64,000 nucleotides of DNA from Argopecten irradians (taxonomy: Eukaryota; Mollusca; Bivalvia; Pectinida; Pectinidae), in contig NC_091134.1 of NCBI RefSeq assembly GCF_041381155.1, forward strand, positions 53,641,944 to 53,705,943, written 5' to 3'. The notes below the pieces were generated by a model. That model saw only the letters and a list, made by a program, of their open reading frames with translations, had not been told where the DNA came from and searched no databases. Position numbers and translations under genes: made by a program. Shown here piece after piece: positions 22,406 through 59,390 of this stretch. The first letter of the stretch is position 1. Each line of letters opens with the position of its first letter.

Positions 22406-22924
22406 CATACCAATAGGCTGTGGTATACATTGTATGTCATACCAATTCATAGCAACTACACCAAAAGTCTTGAATTCTATCCATGCATTATGAAATGGTA
22501 GTGATGTAATAATTATGAAAATACATTTGTAAGTGTACATTTATATCTTTTTCAAACACACTTCTAACATATCCATTTATGTTGAAATGCTTAAAATTGG
22601 TACAGACAGTCTGTGTCATCACTTACATAACTGCCAAAAATCCCAATCATGCAAGGCAACTTTTCATTGTTCCTATAACATTAGCTGCCTTTTTTATTCG
22701 ATAAAGTACATTGAGATCTGAGCCTCTTCTAGCAATATAAAAGTATAACCACATACACAAATCTTTGTTGTCTGATCAGAACGATCATATCAAGTCTGTT
22801 CTATTAATATACAAATGCTGGAGTCCAAAATTCATTCAACACATCAGAAAGTTGAACTATTTTCAATGTCAAAATTGATCCAGAATTTTGCTCCTAAATT
22901 TGCTTGACAAATGTCTGTGAAAAA

Positions 22925-45947
<23,023 letters not shown>

Positions 45948-46824
45948 TTTGTAAGGATTCCCCTAAAATTAAACAGAAATCAGCTTTCAATTTCAAATAA
46001 AATCAATATATTACATTTTGACAAAGTATCACAAAAATTCAGGCTGACAATTTGAATTATCCATCCCATAGCATAGTGAATCTACTTGTCAAATATGAGT
46101 CAGCAATTTACATATGATTGTTCAGGTAAGTCCAAGACGCTAAGAAATATAGCGGGCTCTCAAAATTTTGGTGAGTTCCATAGAAAAATCATGAGCCGAG
46201 GATTCTATATGGTGAATCCTGTAAATCACTGATAAGTGATATTCATTGCTTAGATTCAGAGGTAAAGTTATGTACCTGAATTTAACCAAACTGACCACTT
46301 TTGGCACTTTTCTCAAATCCCTATGGGGTTTCAACCAACAATCTCAACAATTTTGAATCTTAACCTCATAGGCATGCTATCAGCAAAATATAAATATAAT
46401 GCATACTTATTTTCAAGCAAGAAGTCATATATATATAATTGTCAAAATGACACAATTGGTCCATCCCTCAGAGGCCTCAATGGGTCAACCCCAGTCATTT
46501 GTACAATTTTGAATCCCCATGGGTATGTTACCAATGCTATATGTGAGTGCTATCCAATGCTTAATTTCACAGAAAAATTAGCATTTAGTATACTGTATTC
46601 GGCCCAATAAGCACCCCTCCCTTTTTTGAGGCCTCAATTTTAATTGTCCTGGCATAAATAAAGACTAAAACTATCAAAACTGTATAGGTTTGCACTTTTC
46701 TTCGCAGTAATTTCGACTTATAAAACACCTTTTTTTTTTTTTTTTTGAATACGGTATATGGAAATACAGCAAAATTGATCCCTAAGGTGATACCCTATGT
46801 TTAGTTTCAGAGTGTGTAAAGAAT

Positions 46825-47038
46825 GGCCGCGGTGGCCGAGTGGTTAAGATGTCCCGACATATTACCACAAGCCCTCCTCCTCTGGGATGCGGGTTCGAAT
46901 CCCATGTGGGGCAGTTGCCAGGTACTGACCGCTGGCCGGTGGTTTTTTCCGGGTACTCCGGCTTTCCTCCACCAACAAACCTGGCACGTCCTTACATGAC
47001 CCTGGCTGTTAATAGGACGTAAAACTAAACAAACCAAG
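46825..47038 (+). mobile_element. tRNA-derived SINE inside duplication copy 1
   Basis: GGCCGCGGTGGCCGAGTGG head, B box GGGTTCGAATCCC, central CCGGGTACTCCGG, tail AATAGGACGTAAAACTAAAC. It is the least diverged of the four copies. Compared with copy 2 of the duplication it sits in place of five bases and shows no target duplication. Confidence 0.88.
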
Positions 47039-48540
47039 CGTTGTACAGGTCCAAATTGTACGGTACAAATCTGCTTTATATCAAAAGGAAGGTGCCGTAC
47101 CAGCAGAACTTTACCGGTACAAGAGGTTCGTTTTCAGAAGCGTACCACTTGGATCAAAGATGGCGGACTCAAGATTTTTCAGAAGTCATCGAAATGTTTC
47201 CTTTGTTGAAAACAAGACAGAGAGTATTTATTTCCAGTGAAATTACATGGTTTATTTGTTCTAAAGTATGCCGAAACTATTTAGTTACATGTATTACTTT
47301 TATATCAATTTTATTGTTAACACAGAAATTACTTGAATTTTTTACTCGAAGCCTATCTTTCAGATGGGTGCCGCCATAATGGAAAAATCCAAATGTGTTC
47401 CATTCAGCTGTGCTGTATCACTTTAGTACAACTGGTACAAATCCACAAATGGAACGCACGGAATAAAATCATTGAATAGAAATCTATTTAAAAAAATGCT
47501 ATTCATATATGTAAGATCAAGTAAGAAGTAAATACAATCAATCCACGATGAAGTTCATAATAAGAGCGCAGCTCTACTAACCATACACGTGTGTGAGCAT
47601 ATAGATTCTAATACATTCCAGTATCCCTTGGACTTTGAAATCATGTCCGCGGGAAAAGTCCCGCGCATCCATGCAGGGCTTCATGTTTTAATTCTTGTTA
47701 TCAGAACAACAAGATTTGAAATTTTCTCTATAGACAAATTATATCATCAGGATACACTTTGAAATTACTGTAAGACAAAGTAGTTTTAGATTACTACACA
47801 AAGACAAGAATGACACAATGAATGTACTGGTCAAACTAATACACTGTCTGTGTGTTGTCAAGCGTACGGCACTGTCAGCCGTGACGTTAGGAAGCTAGCT
47901 AGGTGCCTAAGATGACAGCACACATTCCCATGCATTTTTGATACATGGCATGTTGCGAAGTTTTCCGCAATAGAGAGAAACAAGATTGAAAGGAAATTGA
48001 ACTATTCCAGTTGAATATTTCTTTCTGACCTCTATATGACGAATACTAATAAATTAATTGCTAGACACATTTATTGAAGAAAAGCATTTACTAAAAATCA
48101 ATGATCAGACTACAAGTTTTAATCTCGTTCTGAGATTATAATCCTAACTATGTTTACGTTTTTTACATGAAGCTGCGCTCTTCTGAGGCTTTGCCTTAAA
48201 GTCATATTATTACATCGAAAAATTGATATCCTGAATATCAGAATTTTACTAAATCTGAATGCAAAAACTAAGTAATCAGCTAGTATAACTTAATGAGACT
48301 TACCAAGGATATGTACTCCGTTGTCTAGTTATTATGTGTAAATGTTTCTTACAAGTAATTAGTTATTGAATTAACAATGTAAAACGAACAAATACGTAAA
48401 AAATATAGATAAAAACATAACACGTTCCTTTTCATGGGGGCTGCCATTTTTCTTTTCGGGAGTTTTTGATTTTCAATTTTATACATTTTTATACATACGA
48501 CAAGTCTAGAAGAGTTCCGAAAAAGTTGAACTTGTGAACT

Positions 48541-48605
48541 CGACACTACATCCGGTCATTGACTTCCCGTGAAAATGGCGGAATCAGGGTGAAAAGTTCA
48601 TTCAG
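48541..48605 (+). promoter_or_regulatory. Putative promoter/first exon for the 52.6-kb gene (copy 1)
   Basis: ATCCGG and CTTCCCG (ETS-like) are followed by AAAATGGCGG (YY1-like, typical near start sites) and then TTCATTCAG with a possible donor GTACAAGTG at 48606. The AUG there opens only five codons (MAESG, stop). The same block occurs at 50337-50401. A non-coding first exon is plausible because the coding start at 52650 is preceded by an acceptor. Confidence 0.3.
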
Positions 48606-48721
48606 GTACAAGTGAAATGCCATTTATCTTGAGTTACTATCGGTCATACACTGCGATCATTGAGACGTGAGGTACTGACCAAACAGTGTGTGACGGGAAG
48701 TATGTTGTGGAACGTCCTCAT

Positions 48722-50517
48722 CTTTTTTTTTTTTTGAATACGGTATATGGAAATACAGCAAAATTGATCCCTAAGGTGATACCCTATGTTTAGTTTCAGA
48801 GTGTGTAAAGAATCTGTGCGTTGTACAGGTCCAAATGCAGATTTGGACCAGTTGTACAGGTACAAATCTGCTTTATATCAAAAGGAAGGTGCCGTACCAG
48901 CAGAACTTTACCGGTACAAGAGGTTCGTTTTCAGAAGCGTACCACTTGGATCAAAGATGGCGGACTCAAGATTTTTCAGAAGTCATCGAAATGTTTCCTT
49001 TGTTGAAAACAAGACAGAGAGTATTTATTTCCGGTGAAATTACATGGTTTATTTGTTCTAAAGTATGCCGAAACTATTTAGTTACATGTATTACTTTTAT
49101 ATCAATTTTATTGTTAACACAGAAATTACTTGATTTTTTACTCGAAGCCTATCTTTCAGATGGGTGCCGCCATAATGGAAAAATCCAAATGTGTTCCATT
49201 CAGCTGTGCTGTATCACTTTAGTACAACTGGTACAAATCCACAAATGGAACGCACAGAATAAAATCATTGAATAGAAATCTATTTAAAAAAATGCTATTC
49301 ATATATGTAAGATCAAGTAAGAAGTAAATACAATCAATCCACGATGAAGTTCATAATAAGAGCGCAGCTCTACTAACCATACACGTGTGTGAGCATATAG
49401 ATTCTAATACATTCCAGTATCCCTTGGACTTTGAAATCATGTCCGCGGGAAAAGTCCGGCGCATCCATGCAGGGCTTCATGTTTTAATTCTTGTTATCAG
49501 AACAACAAGATTTGAAATTTTCTCTATGGACAAATTATATCATCAGGATACACTTTGAAATTACTGTAAGACGAAGTAGTTTTAGATAACTACACAAAGA
49601 CAAGAATGACACAATGAATGTACTGGTCAAACTAATACACTGTCTGTGTGTTGTCAAGCGTACGGCACTGTCAGTCGTGACGTTAGGAAGCTAGCTAGGT
49701 GCCTAAGATGACAGCACACATTCCCATGCATTTTTGATACATGGCATGTTGCGAAGTTTTCCGCAATAGAGAGAAACAAGATTGAAAGGAAATTGAACTA
49801 TTCCAGTTGAATATTTCTTTCTGACCTCTATATGACGAATACTAATAAATTAATTGCTAGACACATTTATTGAAGAAAAGCATTTACTAAAAATCAATGA
49901 TCAGACTACAAGTTTTAATCTCGTTCTGAGATTATAATCCTAACTATGTTTACGTTTTTTACATGTAGCTGCGCTCTTCTGAGGCTTTGCCTTAAAGTCA
50001 TATTATTACATCGAAAAATTGATATCCTGAATATCAGAATTTTACTAAATCTGAATGCAAAAACTAAGTAATCAGCTAGTATAACTTAATGAGACTTACC
50101 AAGGATATGTACTCCGTTGTCTAGTTATTATGTGTAAATGTTTCTTACAAGTAATTAGTTATTGAATTAACAATGTAAAACGAACAAATACGTAAAAAAT
50201 ATAGATAAAAACATAACACGTTCCTTTTCATGGGGGCTGCCATTTTTCTTTTCGGGAGTTTTTGGTTTTTAATTTTATACATTTTTATACATACGACAAG
50301 TCTAGAAGAGTTCCGAAAAAGTTGAACTTGTGAACTCGACACTACATCCGGTCATTGACTTCCCGTGAAAATGGCGGAATCGGGGTGAAAAGTTCATTCA
50401 GGTACAAGTGAAATGCCATTTATCTTGAGTTACTATCGGTCATACACTGCGATCATTGAGACGTGAGGTACTGACCAAACAGTGTGTGACGGGAAGTATG
50501 TTGTGGAACGTCCTCAT
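48722..50517. repeat. Tandem segmental duplication, copy 2 (no SINE)
   Basis: Head-to-tail partner of 46730-48721. It keeps a perfect 9-bp hairpin (GGTCCAAAT-GCAG-ATTTGGACC, near 48829-48850) that copy 1 has lost. It ends at GTCCTCATC, where unique sequence (ACATGTATTACTG) resumes. Confidence 0.93.
50337..50401 (+). promoter_or_regulatory. Putative promoter/first exon for the 52.6-kb gene (copy 2)
   Basis: Same ETS-like and YY1-like motifs and the same possible donor (CAG, then GTACAAGTG at 50402) as in copy 1. It is the copy nearer to the coding exon. Only one base differs in the five-codon frame. Confidence 0.32.
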
Positions 50518-52627
50518 CACATGTATTACTGTAGTACGAACAGGATACTTGCTAAGTTGATCAGGATTTGTAACTACATGAATTCGATATCATTGGCAGA
50601 AGATCAAGCCGACATATTTTATAAAAAATAAGATTGTGTGTTTGGATAAGCTTTTTAATTACAATACATACATATTATAAACTTGTCTACGTAGTGGCAT
50701 TAATATAAGAATGGATTTTTACCGTCAGTCCTGATCAAGATGAGTTGAAGACCAACACCAGATTGATATAATATACAGCTGTTGAGGCCTGCAATATTAC
50801 GGAATATTATGATGTATCGGTATTGCATGCCACAGCAGAAACGGATTGCTACGTATCATCAGGTAACATTGATCAAAATAATATACATAGAATCTCTTGT
50901 ACACATAGTAAAGCATTGTGTCAAATGTCCTATTATAAATCATAGTCAAATATTCAAATTATTTGGACTAACTTGATGTTGGAAAAAAAGAGAGACAAAA
51001 TATGAAGGTTTTTTTTTTCTATGTAACGACAGTATGTTGATATCCGCAAGCTCTATAACCCTATTCACATTCATTTCGTGGAAGAACTAATTTAATTTAA
51101 TGAATATGACTGTTGGAAAGCTTAAAGGGACAATTCAATTAGGCTAATTCTTTTACATAACAACAAAGCAAAAATATCGCATAATTGTAATGTTCTATAT
51201 ATTCCTTATGAAAATTTAACAAGAAATATTGACAAATTCCATGACATCGTAAAGTATTTTGATTGATACCGTTGAAATTCCAAATCGTTGATCAATACGA
51301 TAAAGCAGGTATAAAAAGTATGCTGTACCCATACCCAAGCCAAAGTCACATATGTTAATCAAATGCAAAACATAACCACTGGGGAGTTGGTGGAATTATA
51401 TTTAGACAAGACCATGCACCTAACACAGTAATTATAAACACACTACTGTAAGAGCGATTTTGAGTAGTTCTAGACAAAAAATTCTTTACTACTCTGGCAA
51501 GGGCCAGGGTTTGGAATACAAGACATTCGACCACAATGTGTAATGGCGAACAGCAAGTGAGTTGGAACATTTTACCACAGTGAGCTTTTCTTGCATATCA
51601 CAGTAAAACCAACTAATCAAATATCCATTAGATCTGTTTTGTGTCCGATATATATGCAAATTTTAATGTACTTTTAGACTGAACCGTCCCTTTAGAGCAT
51701 GATATGCAGCGCATGTAATTTAGATTATGATAGTCATTTTGAAAAAATAATTGATATGATTTACAGCCAATTATTCACACTGATTGATTTTTATTTCGGA
51801 TAATAAAAAGCAAGAAATTGATCAAATGAACATGTTTGCAGAGGACTTAAAATCTGCCGCTTTTGGAGCTGTATCAATCATTGGTTGAAGGGGCAAACCA
51901 CTGTGCACTGTACAGACTGCATTGTGCTAATTTGCAGTTGGCTATTTTTGCCATTGTTTACCTGGATTTGATTGTACTCCATTCTTATTTTGGGAACAAA
52001 AGTTGTCCGCTAGTTCACTCATCAGGGAAGTGTAAATGTCCTCCATGTTGTAGTCCTTCTGACCCCTAATGCCATACCCCCACTGTCAGTAGACACAATG
52101 GGATGATTCCCGAACTTTTTATTGTTGTCCTATGACAATGATTTGGCACAGGTATTTAATGCACATTTTAGTATGCGGCACATCAAATTAGTGTTCCTCT
52201 ATTACTGTACTATATAAATTATACAGAAGCTAGAGTGCGAGAGGTACAAGACAAACCTCATGTAGAAAGAAAATATATCAAGGATTCCAGGATTTAATAA
52301 AATGATCTTTTTTAATTGTCATCATTATCAGTTTAATGAGCAAAATATAATACAAATGAAAATAATTTCAGTGCAATATATTGATAAATCTAAAATAGTT
52401 TTTCCAGTCACTGCAAAGGAATTCGAACAGTAAATTTAATATCAATAATTGACAATATAATTATTACAGAAAATTGCAAAAAATAACAATTGCTTGATGC
52501 CTGCTCATGCATACATTAGTGATAAGATGTAGTATATAACTGATCATAGAGATATTGACCTCTAAACTTGGTTATCCATCAGGACCATATCATTGTCTGT
52601 GTTAAAATGTTCTGTTTTATTGTACAG
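50518..52627. other. Upstream region or 5' intron of the AMBRA1-like gene
   Basis: AT-rich, without coding frames that have splice support. No repeat family recognised. Confidence 0.5.
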
Positions 52628-52772
52628 GATGTATAAGTGAAGTTTCAACATGAAGAGTTTCACATCCTACCTGTCCCAGCGGGAGCTCGGCCTCACAACC
52701 AAACGCTGGGAACAAACCAAGCAGGCGGAGGAATGCCTAGAGAAACATGCCTGTACACCAGATGTCAACCAG
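52628..52772 (+). CDS. AMBRA1: AMBRA1-like protein, first coding exon
   Basis: Acceptor ATTGTACAG at 52619-52627, a 22-nt leader with an in-frame TGA at 52638, then ATG at 52650 and 41 codons (MKSFTSYLSQRELGLTTKRW...TPDVNQ) to donor GTAAAA at 52773. The leader is predicted to be helical, as in the region before the first WD40 repeat of AMBRA1, but is not strongly conserved. The start is favoured by the upstream in-frame stop. Identity rests mainly on the next exon; other WD40 or DCAF proteins remain possible. Confidence 0.62.
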
Positions 52773-53756
52773 GTAAAACAATAGACCCTAATGCATTTTA
52801 ACTCAATCATATCAGATTTGAAATATGAATTAAAAAGATGAATAAAGAAATATGTATAAAGGAACTGATCTCTCGGAATAACTGGAGCTGTATTTTGACT
52901 TTTTATTATATGTTTTTAGATGTCCATCATTTTTTTTTTTTTTAATTATTGACTTAGGAGTGATAACTGTAATCTGATATCTCCTAGTTTGTCCTCCCAT
53001 TGGGGATAAGGGGGACTATATATAGGTTTGTGCAATGTCTGATTTTCCCCAGTCTTGTTGAGGCTCTTAGTATCTTGGTTTTATTTTGGTGAGATGGTAT
53101 ATATGTCACATACCAAAACTAGGTCATGGTGACCTATACTTTGACCCCAGCTAAAGAAAAAACATGTCCTGACTAAAGATATTCCCTATACTTTAATGAA
53201 CTGGAACTTCATACTTTGTAAGTGGGTCTACCTAGATGAGGCCATATGTTGTATACCAAAACTAGGTTACTGTGACTTATTGAATTTGACCTTTGACTCC
53301 AGTTGAAGAAAAAACATGTATATGCTTTATCTCCTTTAATATAAGGCATTTGAACTTCATAATTGGTTAGGCGAGACAGTGTTCAATGCACCAAAACCAG
53401 ATCACAGATCTATATTTTAACATTTCACTCCACTTTAAAAAAAATCTTGTACAGTATCTCTGTCCCCAGTAGTCTATATCATCTTAAGAATACCAATATG
53501 TCTGTTCACAGATATCAAAATAATGTTGGTAAAATTATTAAAAATATGAATACTATTACCTTCCGGTGATAGTGACATCATTTTTTGATGTGATATTTTA
53601 CATCACTATGATACTATTACCATAAGTCGGGACTAATTGTACTTGACCCCAATTATTTTAGTATCTCAAACCCCTTGTATTATATTCAGTACTGGAATAC
53701 TTTTGTATATACATATATATTTATTATCATTCATTTCTTCGTCTTCATTGTTTCAG

Positions 53757-53815
53757 CCTTGTGCACTCTCTGGACAAGTCAGAGCAACATTCTTGATGGA
53801 TTTTAGTCCAGATGG
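53757..53815 (+). CDS. AMBRA1: AMBRA1-like protein, second coding exon
   Basis: Acceptor TTGTTTCAG, 19 codons plus two bases (PCALSGQVRATFLMDFSPDG), donor GTGAGC. RATFLMDFSPDG closely resembles the RSTFLLAFSPDR strand that opens the first WD40 repeat in AMBRA1 (DCAF3), a substrate receptor of CUL4-DDB1 and an autophagy regulator. Following exons are not in the window; the intron is at least 10 kb and holds the 32-bp satellite. Confidence 0.6.
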
Positions 53816-56800
53816 GTGAGCAAATGATATCTATTTAATACAGGCATGGTATAACCCATATTCAATCATCAACAACAACAAAAAACCAGAAAGTATTTGT
53901 ATCACTAATTATTTTTGATTTGAAATGTTTCCATTACCTCAGGCGTATACAATGTAACTGTGACCTCATATTGTTTTGTGATAATGATTACACATCAAGG
54001 GGGTGAAAATGAACAGAATATTCACATTATTAAGGTATTTACATTTATGTGTTATGAAAGTAAATCTTGTGTCCAATACCTGAAGTGTGTGATCTGCTAT
54101 TGTTTTGTGTACATGTGGACCTACAGCACTACCTATTGTATAGAGTTGTGTATTAGGCTTGACCTTGATACTAACATAGATATAGTGAGTAAAGATGTCA
54201 GGCTGACCAGCAGATGACCTTTACATGTAAGACATGACAACCATCTAGATCTGTTATAAATTAGGACCTTATATATACTAAGGCCAAAGAAATCATTGTC
54301 AAGTGTCTTCTTTTAGCTGAAAGAATTTAGATATGATTAATGCCACAAATACACATGTATATTTAGACATTATGTTCACCAAAAGGAGATATCCAGGTAG
54401 ATGTGACCGTCTAATTAGTATCAAAACATATTAATCTCAATATTAACAGCTACTTTATGAAAATAGCCAGGGATCTTGGGGACTGAGTTCTCCTAAATTC
54501 CTGGATCCAGTACATTTTCATTTGTTTGGCCTCTTTTATTGATATTGGTATTTGTTAAACAAAAGCTGCATGTTGCATGATATATTGGCTTAATGATAAA
54601 TTGCTAAAGCTATATGATATACAATGTACATACAAAGGTTCTAATAATTTCCTTGTTATCATTTTGTCCTAGTCCATTTTTATACCCCGTCATAAAATTG
54701 AGGACATTGCATCTCTACATTGCCCTTCTTAAGTCTATTGTTATAAGTCCCATTTTAAAACCACTTGCATATTAATTATAATCTGTAACTGAAATTTTGA
54801 CACACGCAATATTGTGGATGTCAAAATAGAACAAGGTGAATGTTATTGATGTTGCATCAACCTATTTCTTGTTTGTTAAAATAAAGTGTAAGAAGATATT
54901 CTTCTGAAACTTGAATATTTTTACTGATTGACTTTGATTGATTATCTAATACGTTGGTGATGATATTTATAATGATAATTACTGTTTGATGATAGAGCTA
55001 TTTCTCACTGCTTTGGGTATGGGGCCCATGGCTTTGAATTTAGGAAAAAACCAAGATATGGAAGAAATTATAAAATATGAAATAAAGCATTACAAATAAA
55101 AAAAATATTTCCAGTGTAGTGTATGTACTTTTCTGAAGCCAATTCACAAATATTTAAAGCCTTAACCAACTAAGTTCATGCAATAATTTTGGATAGTTTT
55201 CAAGAAAATTTGATTTTGGGAAATTTAAGGCTTAATTCAATTAAGTAAAATTTAGAGGCTTTGCTATGGGGAAGGGGGCTGAAAAAAGCCCTGGATGAAA
55301 ATAATGATATGAGGAAAGATATGTTATATGCTAGGAAACATGCAGACATGGTGTACTGCTGTGTATTAATCCATGTAACTCGGGGCAGTAGTTGGTAGTG
55401 TAATTTTATAGGCCCACCAGAGATAGCTTATAATTAGTGATTACAGAGATACCCTAGACCATTAAAGGTCAAGGTTAGTCTGGCCACTGAAAGGTCTTTC
55501 TGTTATGTAATCCATTTCCTGGACTGGTTTGATGGACATATGGTCAAGTTGTCCATGCTGTAACATGTCTTTGGCCTGGAGTCATGACTGACCAGTTTAC
55601 ATGCTGACCAGTGTCATATTGGGTAAGGGACAGCATGAATGTGTTAGTCACCTATTGTATAGTACAAACAGATTAGATATAAATGGTAATTAGTAATAAG
55701 ATATATACATAGATACTTTAGAAATTGGTCTTTTTGTGGCTTTCAATGATATAATCTAACTCATACTATTCCTGTGCTCTTTGAGTTTTAAATGCAACAC
55801 ACATAAATTTGTCACGAATGTGAATCGTCAAGGCAAAAATTGATATCTTAAACTAATGTCAGTTGTTATCTTTTCAGAATTTAGGAAATTGAGTTGTTAC
55901 TATATAGGAGACCATCTAAACTATTTTCTATTTTACATACAAATTATTTCCTTAATAATTATGGCATAACATAAAGTATCAACCAACTCATGTACTTTCA
56001 CAAGCTCTACAATACCAGTATCTTAAAGTCTCTGAGTTATGCAAATCAATTATTCCATTATATAGGGATATTTACTGAATTGATTCAAAAATCCCCTGGT
56101 ATTTTGATGATGATGCAATTGTTTCTTAGATAAAGAATACATTTCAGAAAAAAAAATCTGTGTTCTGGTTTCATGCTATGCACATTAAATGACGAAATTG
56201 TGTGTATACATATTTAAATCTAATGGAATAAAAAGAGAATAGGTATATATGTTTCATTAGAAAAAAACAATATACAGTGTACAGTATTTAATTTTCATTT
56301 GTATAAAAAAATTATATATAATTTTATCACACAATTTTTAAAGTACTTTACTGCCATGTATACAATGGTTTTATAAATGTTGAATTTTTCAAGCATCATA
56401 GTAAACGTTAATTATTAAAATTTAATTTTCCCATGTTTCTCTGATAAATCATGACACACATGCACTCTGGCAGCAGTTGCAGTGCGACAGGATATCCGTT
56501 CATATGCTATTAATTCATTATAAAAATATGCAGCCGTAAAATACCATTGTCTGAATCACAGTGGGGGGTGTCTAATTTAGACCGGTCAGCGAGGGTCCAG
56601 TGGTGGGTCATTTTAGGCCATGAACTGTGGGTGAACCTGCAGGCCGCTAGAGTAAGGTGAGGGGGGCTTGATGACATGTTGACCAGCCATGGTCAGAAGT
56701 TAATTTGAGCTCTGAATCAATACAAGGTATTGAGTAGGTCAGCTGGTCTTCTTAACATGTCTCACCTATCATCATGTGTTTAGGGTTGACCAGTAGTCTG

Positions 56801-57181
56801 GGCAGAATCGACACAGCCTAAAATGGCTGTATTCAAGTCATATCTAGGGCTTCCATTAAATTAATTAGCTTGCCACTAATGAATAGATACAGCTTTTAGA
56901 GGAAACGTCCACTCACTATTTTGTTGTAAACTGTCATTTTGATGGATGTCACAGCTTCTGTGGCCATGAAACACATGCAGTTCCCTAAATGGCATTAGAT
57001 CTAATCTTTTTTTCTTAAATTTGAAAAAAAGTACTTTGCTGCTTACAAATTTCAAAATTTAATACTTTTTATCTTAAAATCTTCAAAGAAATTAAATGTT
57101 ATATTCTAAGAAAAAGTAATTTGAAGGTTTCTTGTTGAAACAAACTTTGAATTACAGTTTACCCTCTGCTCTAATCCTCCA
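53816..57181 (+). other. Start of AMBRA1-like intron 2
   Basis: AT-rich intron sequence. No exon resembling the next WD40 strands was found, and there is no other supported feature. Confidence 0.5.
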
Positions 57182-59390
57182 TCCAAACCCAACTTTCTGT
57201 AGCCCACCACCACACCCTATACCTTGTCTAACCAATTTACACCACACCCTATATCTTGTCTAACCAATTCACACCACACCCTATACCTTGTCTAACCAAT
57301 TCACACCACACCCTATACCTTGTTGTCTAACCAATTCACACCACACCCTATACCTTGTCTAACTAATTCACACCACACCCTATACCTTGTCTAACCAATT
57401 CACACCACACCCTATACCTTGTCTAACCAATTCACACCACACCCTATACCTTATCTAACCAATTCACACCACACCCTATACCTTGTCTAACTACCACACC
57501 CTATACCTTGTCTAACCAATTCACACCACACCCTATACCTTGTCTAACCAATTCACACCACACCCTATACCTTGTCTAACTAATTCACACCACACCCTAT
57601 ACCTTGTCTAACCAATTCACACCACACCCTATACCTTGTCTAACCAATTCACACCACACCTATACTTGTCTAACCAATTCACACCACACCTATACCTTGT
57701 CTAACAATTCACACCACACCCTATACCTTGTCTAACCAATTCACACCACACCCTATACCTTGTCTAACCAATTCACACCACACCCTATACCTTGTCTAAC
57801 CAATTCACACCACACCCTATACCTTGTCTAACCAATTCACACCACACCCTATACCTTGTCTAACCAATTCACACCACACCCTATACCTTGTCTAACCAAT
57901 TCACACCACACCCTATACCTTGTCTAACCAATTCACACCACACCCTATACCTTGTCTAACCAATTCACACCACACCCTATACCTTGTCTAACCAATTCAC
58001 ACCACACCCTATACCTTGTCTAACCAATTCACACCACACCCTATACCTTGTCTAACCAATTCACACCACACCCTATACCTTGTCTAACCAATTCACACCA
58101 CACCCTATACCTTGTCTAACCAATTCACACCACACCCTATACCTTGTCTAACTAATTCACACCACACCCTATACCTTGTCTTACCTACCACACCCTATAC
58201 CTTGTCTAACCAATTCACACCACACCCTATACCTTGTCTAACTAATTCACACCACACCCTATACCTTGTCTAACAATTCACACACACCCTATACCTTGTC
58301 TAACCAATTCACACCACACCCTATACCTTGTTGTCTAACCAATTCACCACACCCTATACCTTGTCTAACCAATTCACACCACACCCTATACCTTGTCTAA
58401 CTAATTCACACCACACCCTATACCTTGTCTAACCAATTCACACCACACCCTATACCTTGTCTAACCAATTCACACCACACCCTATACCTTGTCTAACCAA
58501 TTCACACCACACCCTATACCTTGTCTAACCAATTCACACCACACCCTATACCTTGTCTAACTAATTCACACACACACCCTATACCTTGTCTAACCAATTC
58601 ACATCACACCCTATACCTTGTCTAACCAATTCACACCACACCTTATACCTTGTCTAACCAATTCACACCACACCCTATACCTTGTCTAACCAATTCACAC
58701 CACACCCTATACCTTGTCTAACCAATTCACACCACACCCTATACCTTGTCTAACTAATTCACACCACACCCTATACCTTGTCTAACCAATTCACACCACA
58801 CCCTATACCTTGTCTAACCAATTCACACCACACCCTATACCTTGTCTAACCAATTCACACCACACCCTATACCTTGTCTAACCAATTCACACCACACCCT
58901 ATACCTTGTTGTCTAACCAATTCACACCACACCTTATACCTTGTCTAACTAATTCACACCACACCCTATACCTTGTCTAACCAATTCACACCACACCCTA
59001 TACCTTGTCTAACCAATTCACACCACACCCTATACCTTGTCTAAACCAATTCACACACACCCTATACCTGTCTAACAATTCACACCACACCTTATACCTT
59101 GTCTAACCAATTCACACCACACCCTATACCTTGTCTAACCAATTCACACCACACCCTATACCTTGTCTAACCAATTCATGCCACACCCTATACCTTGTCT
59201 AACAATTCACACTACACCCTATACCTTGTCTAACTAATTCACCACACCCTATACCTTGTTGTCTAACCAATTCACACCACACCTTATACCTTGTCTAACA
59301 AATGTACACCACACCCTATACCTTGTCTAACAATTCACACCACACCCTATACCTTGTCTAACCAATTCACACACACATTATACCTTGTCT
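57182..59390. repeat. 32-bp satellite, clean part, about 68 units
   Basis: Unit: TAACCAATTCACACCACACC plus CTATACCTTGTC. Copies are almost identical; variants include an extra TTG (TTGTTGTC), CTAATT for CCAATT, and rare one-base losses. It begins right after unique sequence ending in TGTAGCCCACC. Confidence 0.97.

Larger units (their letters stand above)
46730..48721. repeat. Tandem segmental duplication, copy 1 (with SINE)
   Basis: Begins at a poly-T run followed by GAATACGGTATATGG and ends at GTCCTCATC. It is about 99% identical to 48722-50517 with a constant offset of 1796 bp over most of its length. Differences: a 214-bp SINE replaces CTGTG, and 16 bp of a small hairpin are missing. Promoter-like motifs and a 621-bp stretch with 12-bp inverted ends (47562-48182) are included. 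No protein is supported. Confidence 0.93.

Noticed and set aside
46825..46905. Possible tRNA-Ser/Leu gene
   Set aside because: It is the head of a SINE found in four places with the same body and tail.
47041..49275. 112- and 146-codon frames shared by the two duplicates
   Set aside because: Shared only because the duplication is recent; no family resemblance and the frame crosses promoter-like sequence.
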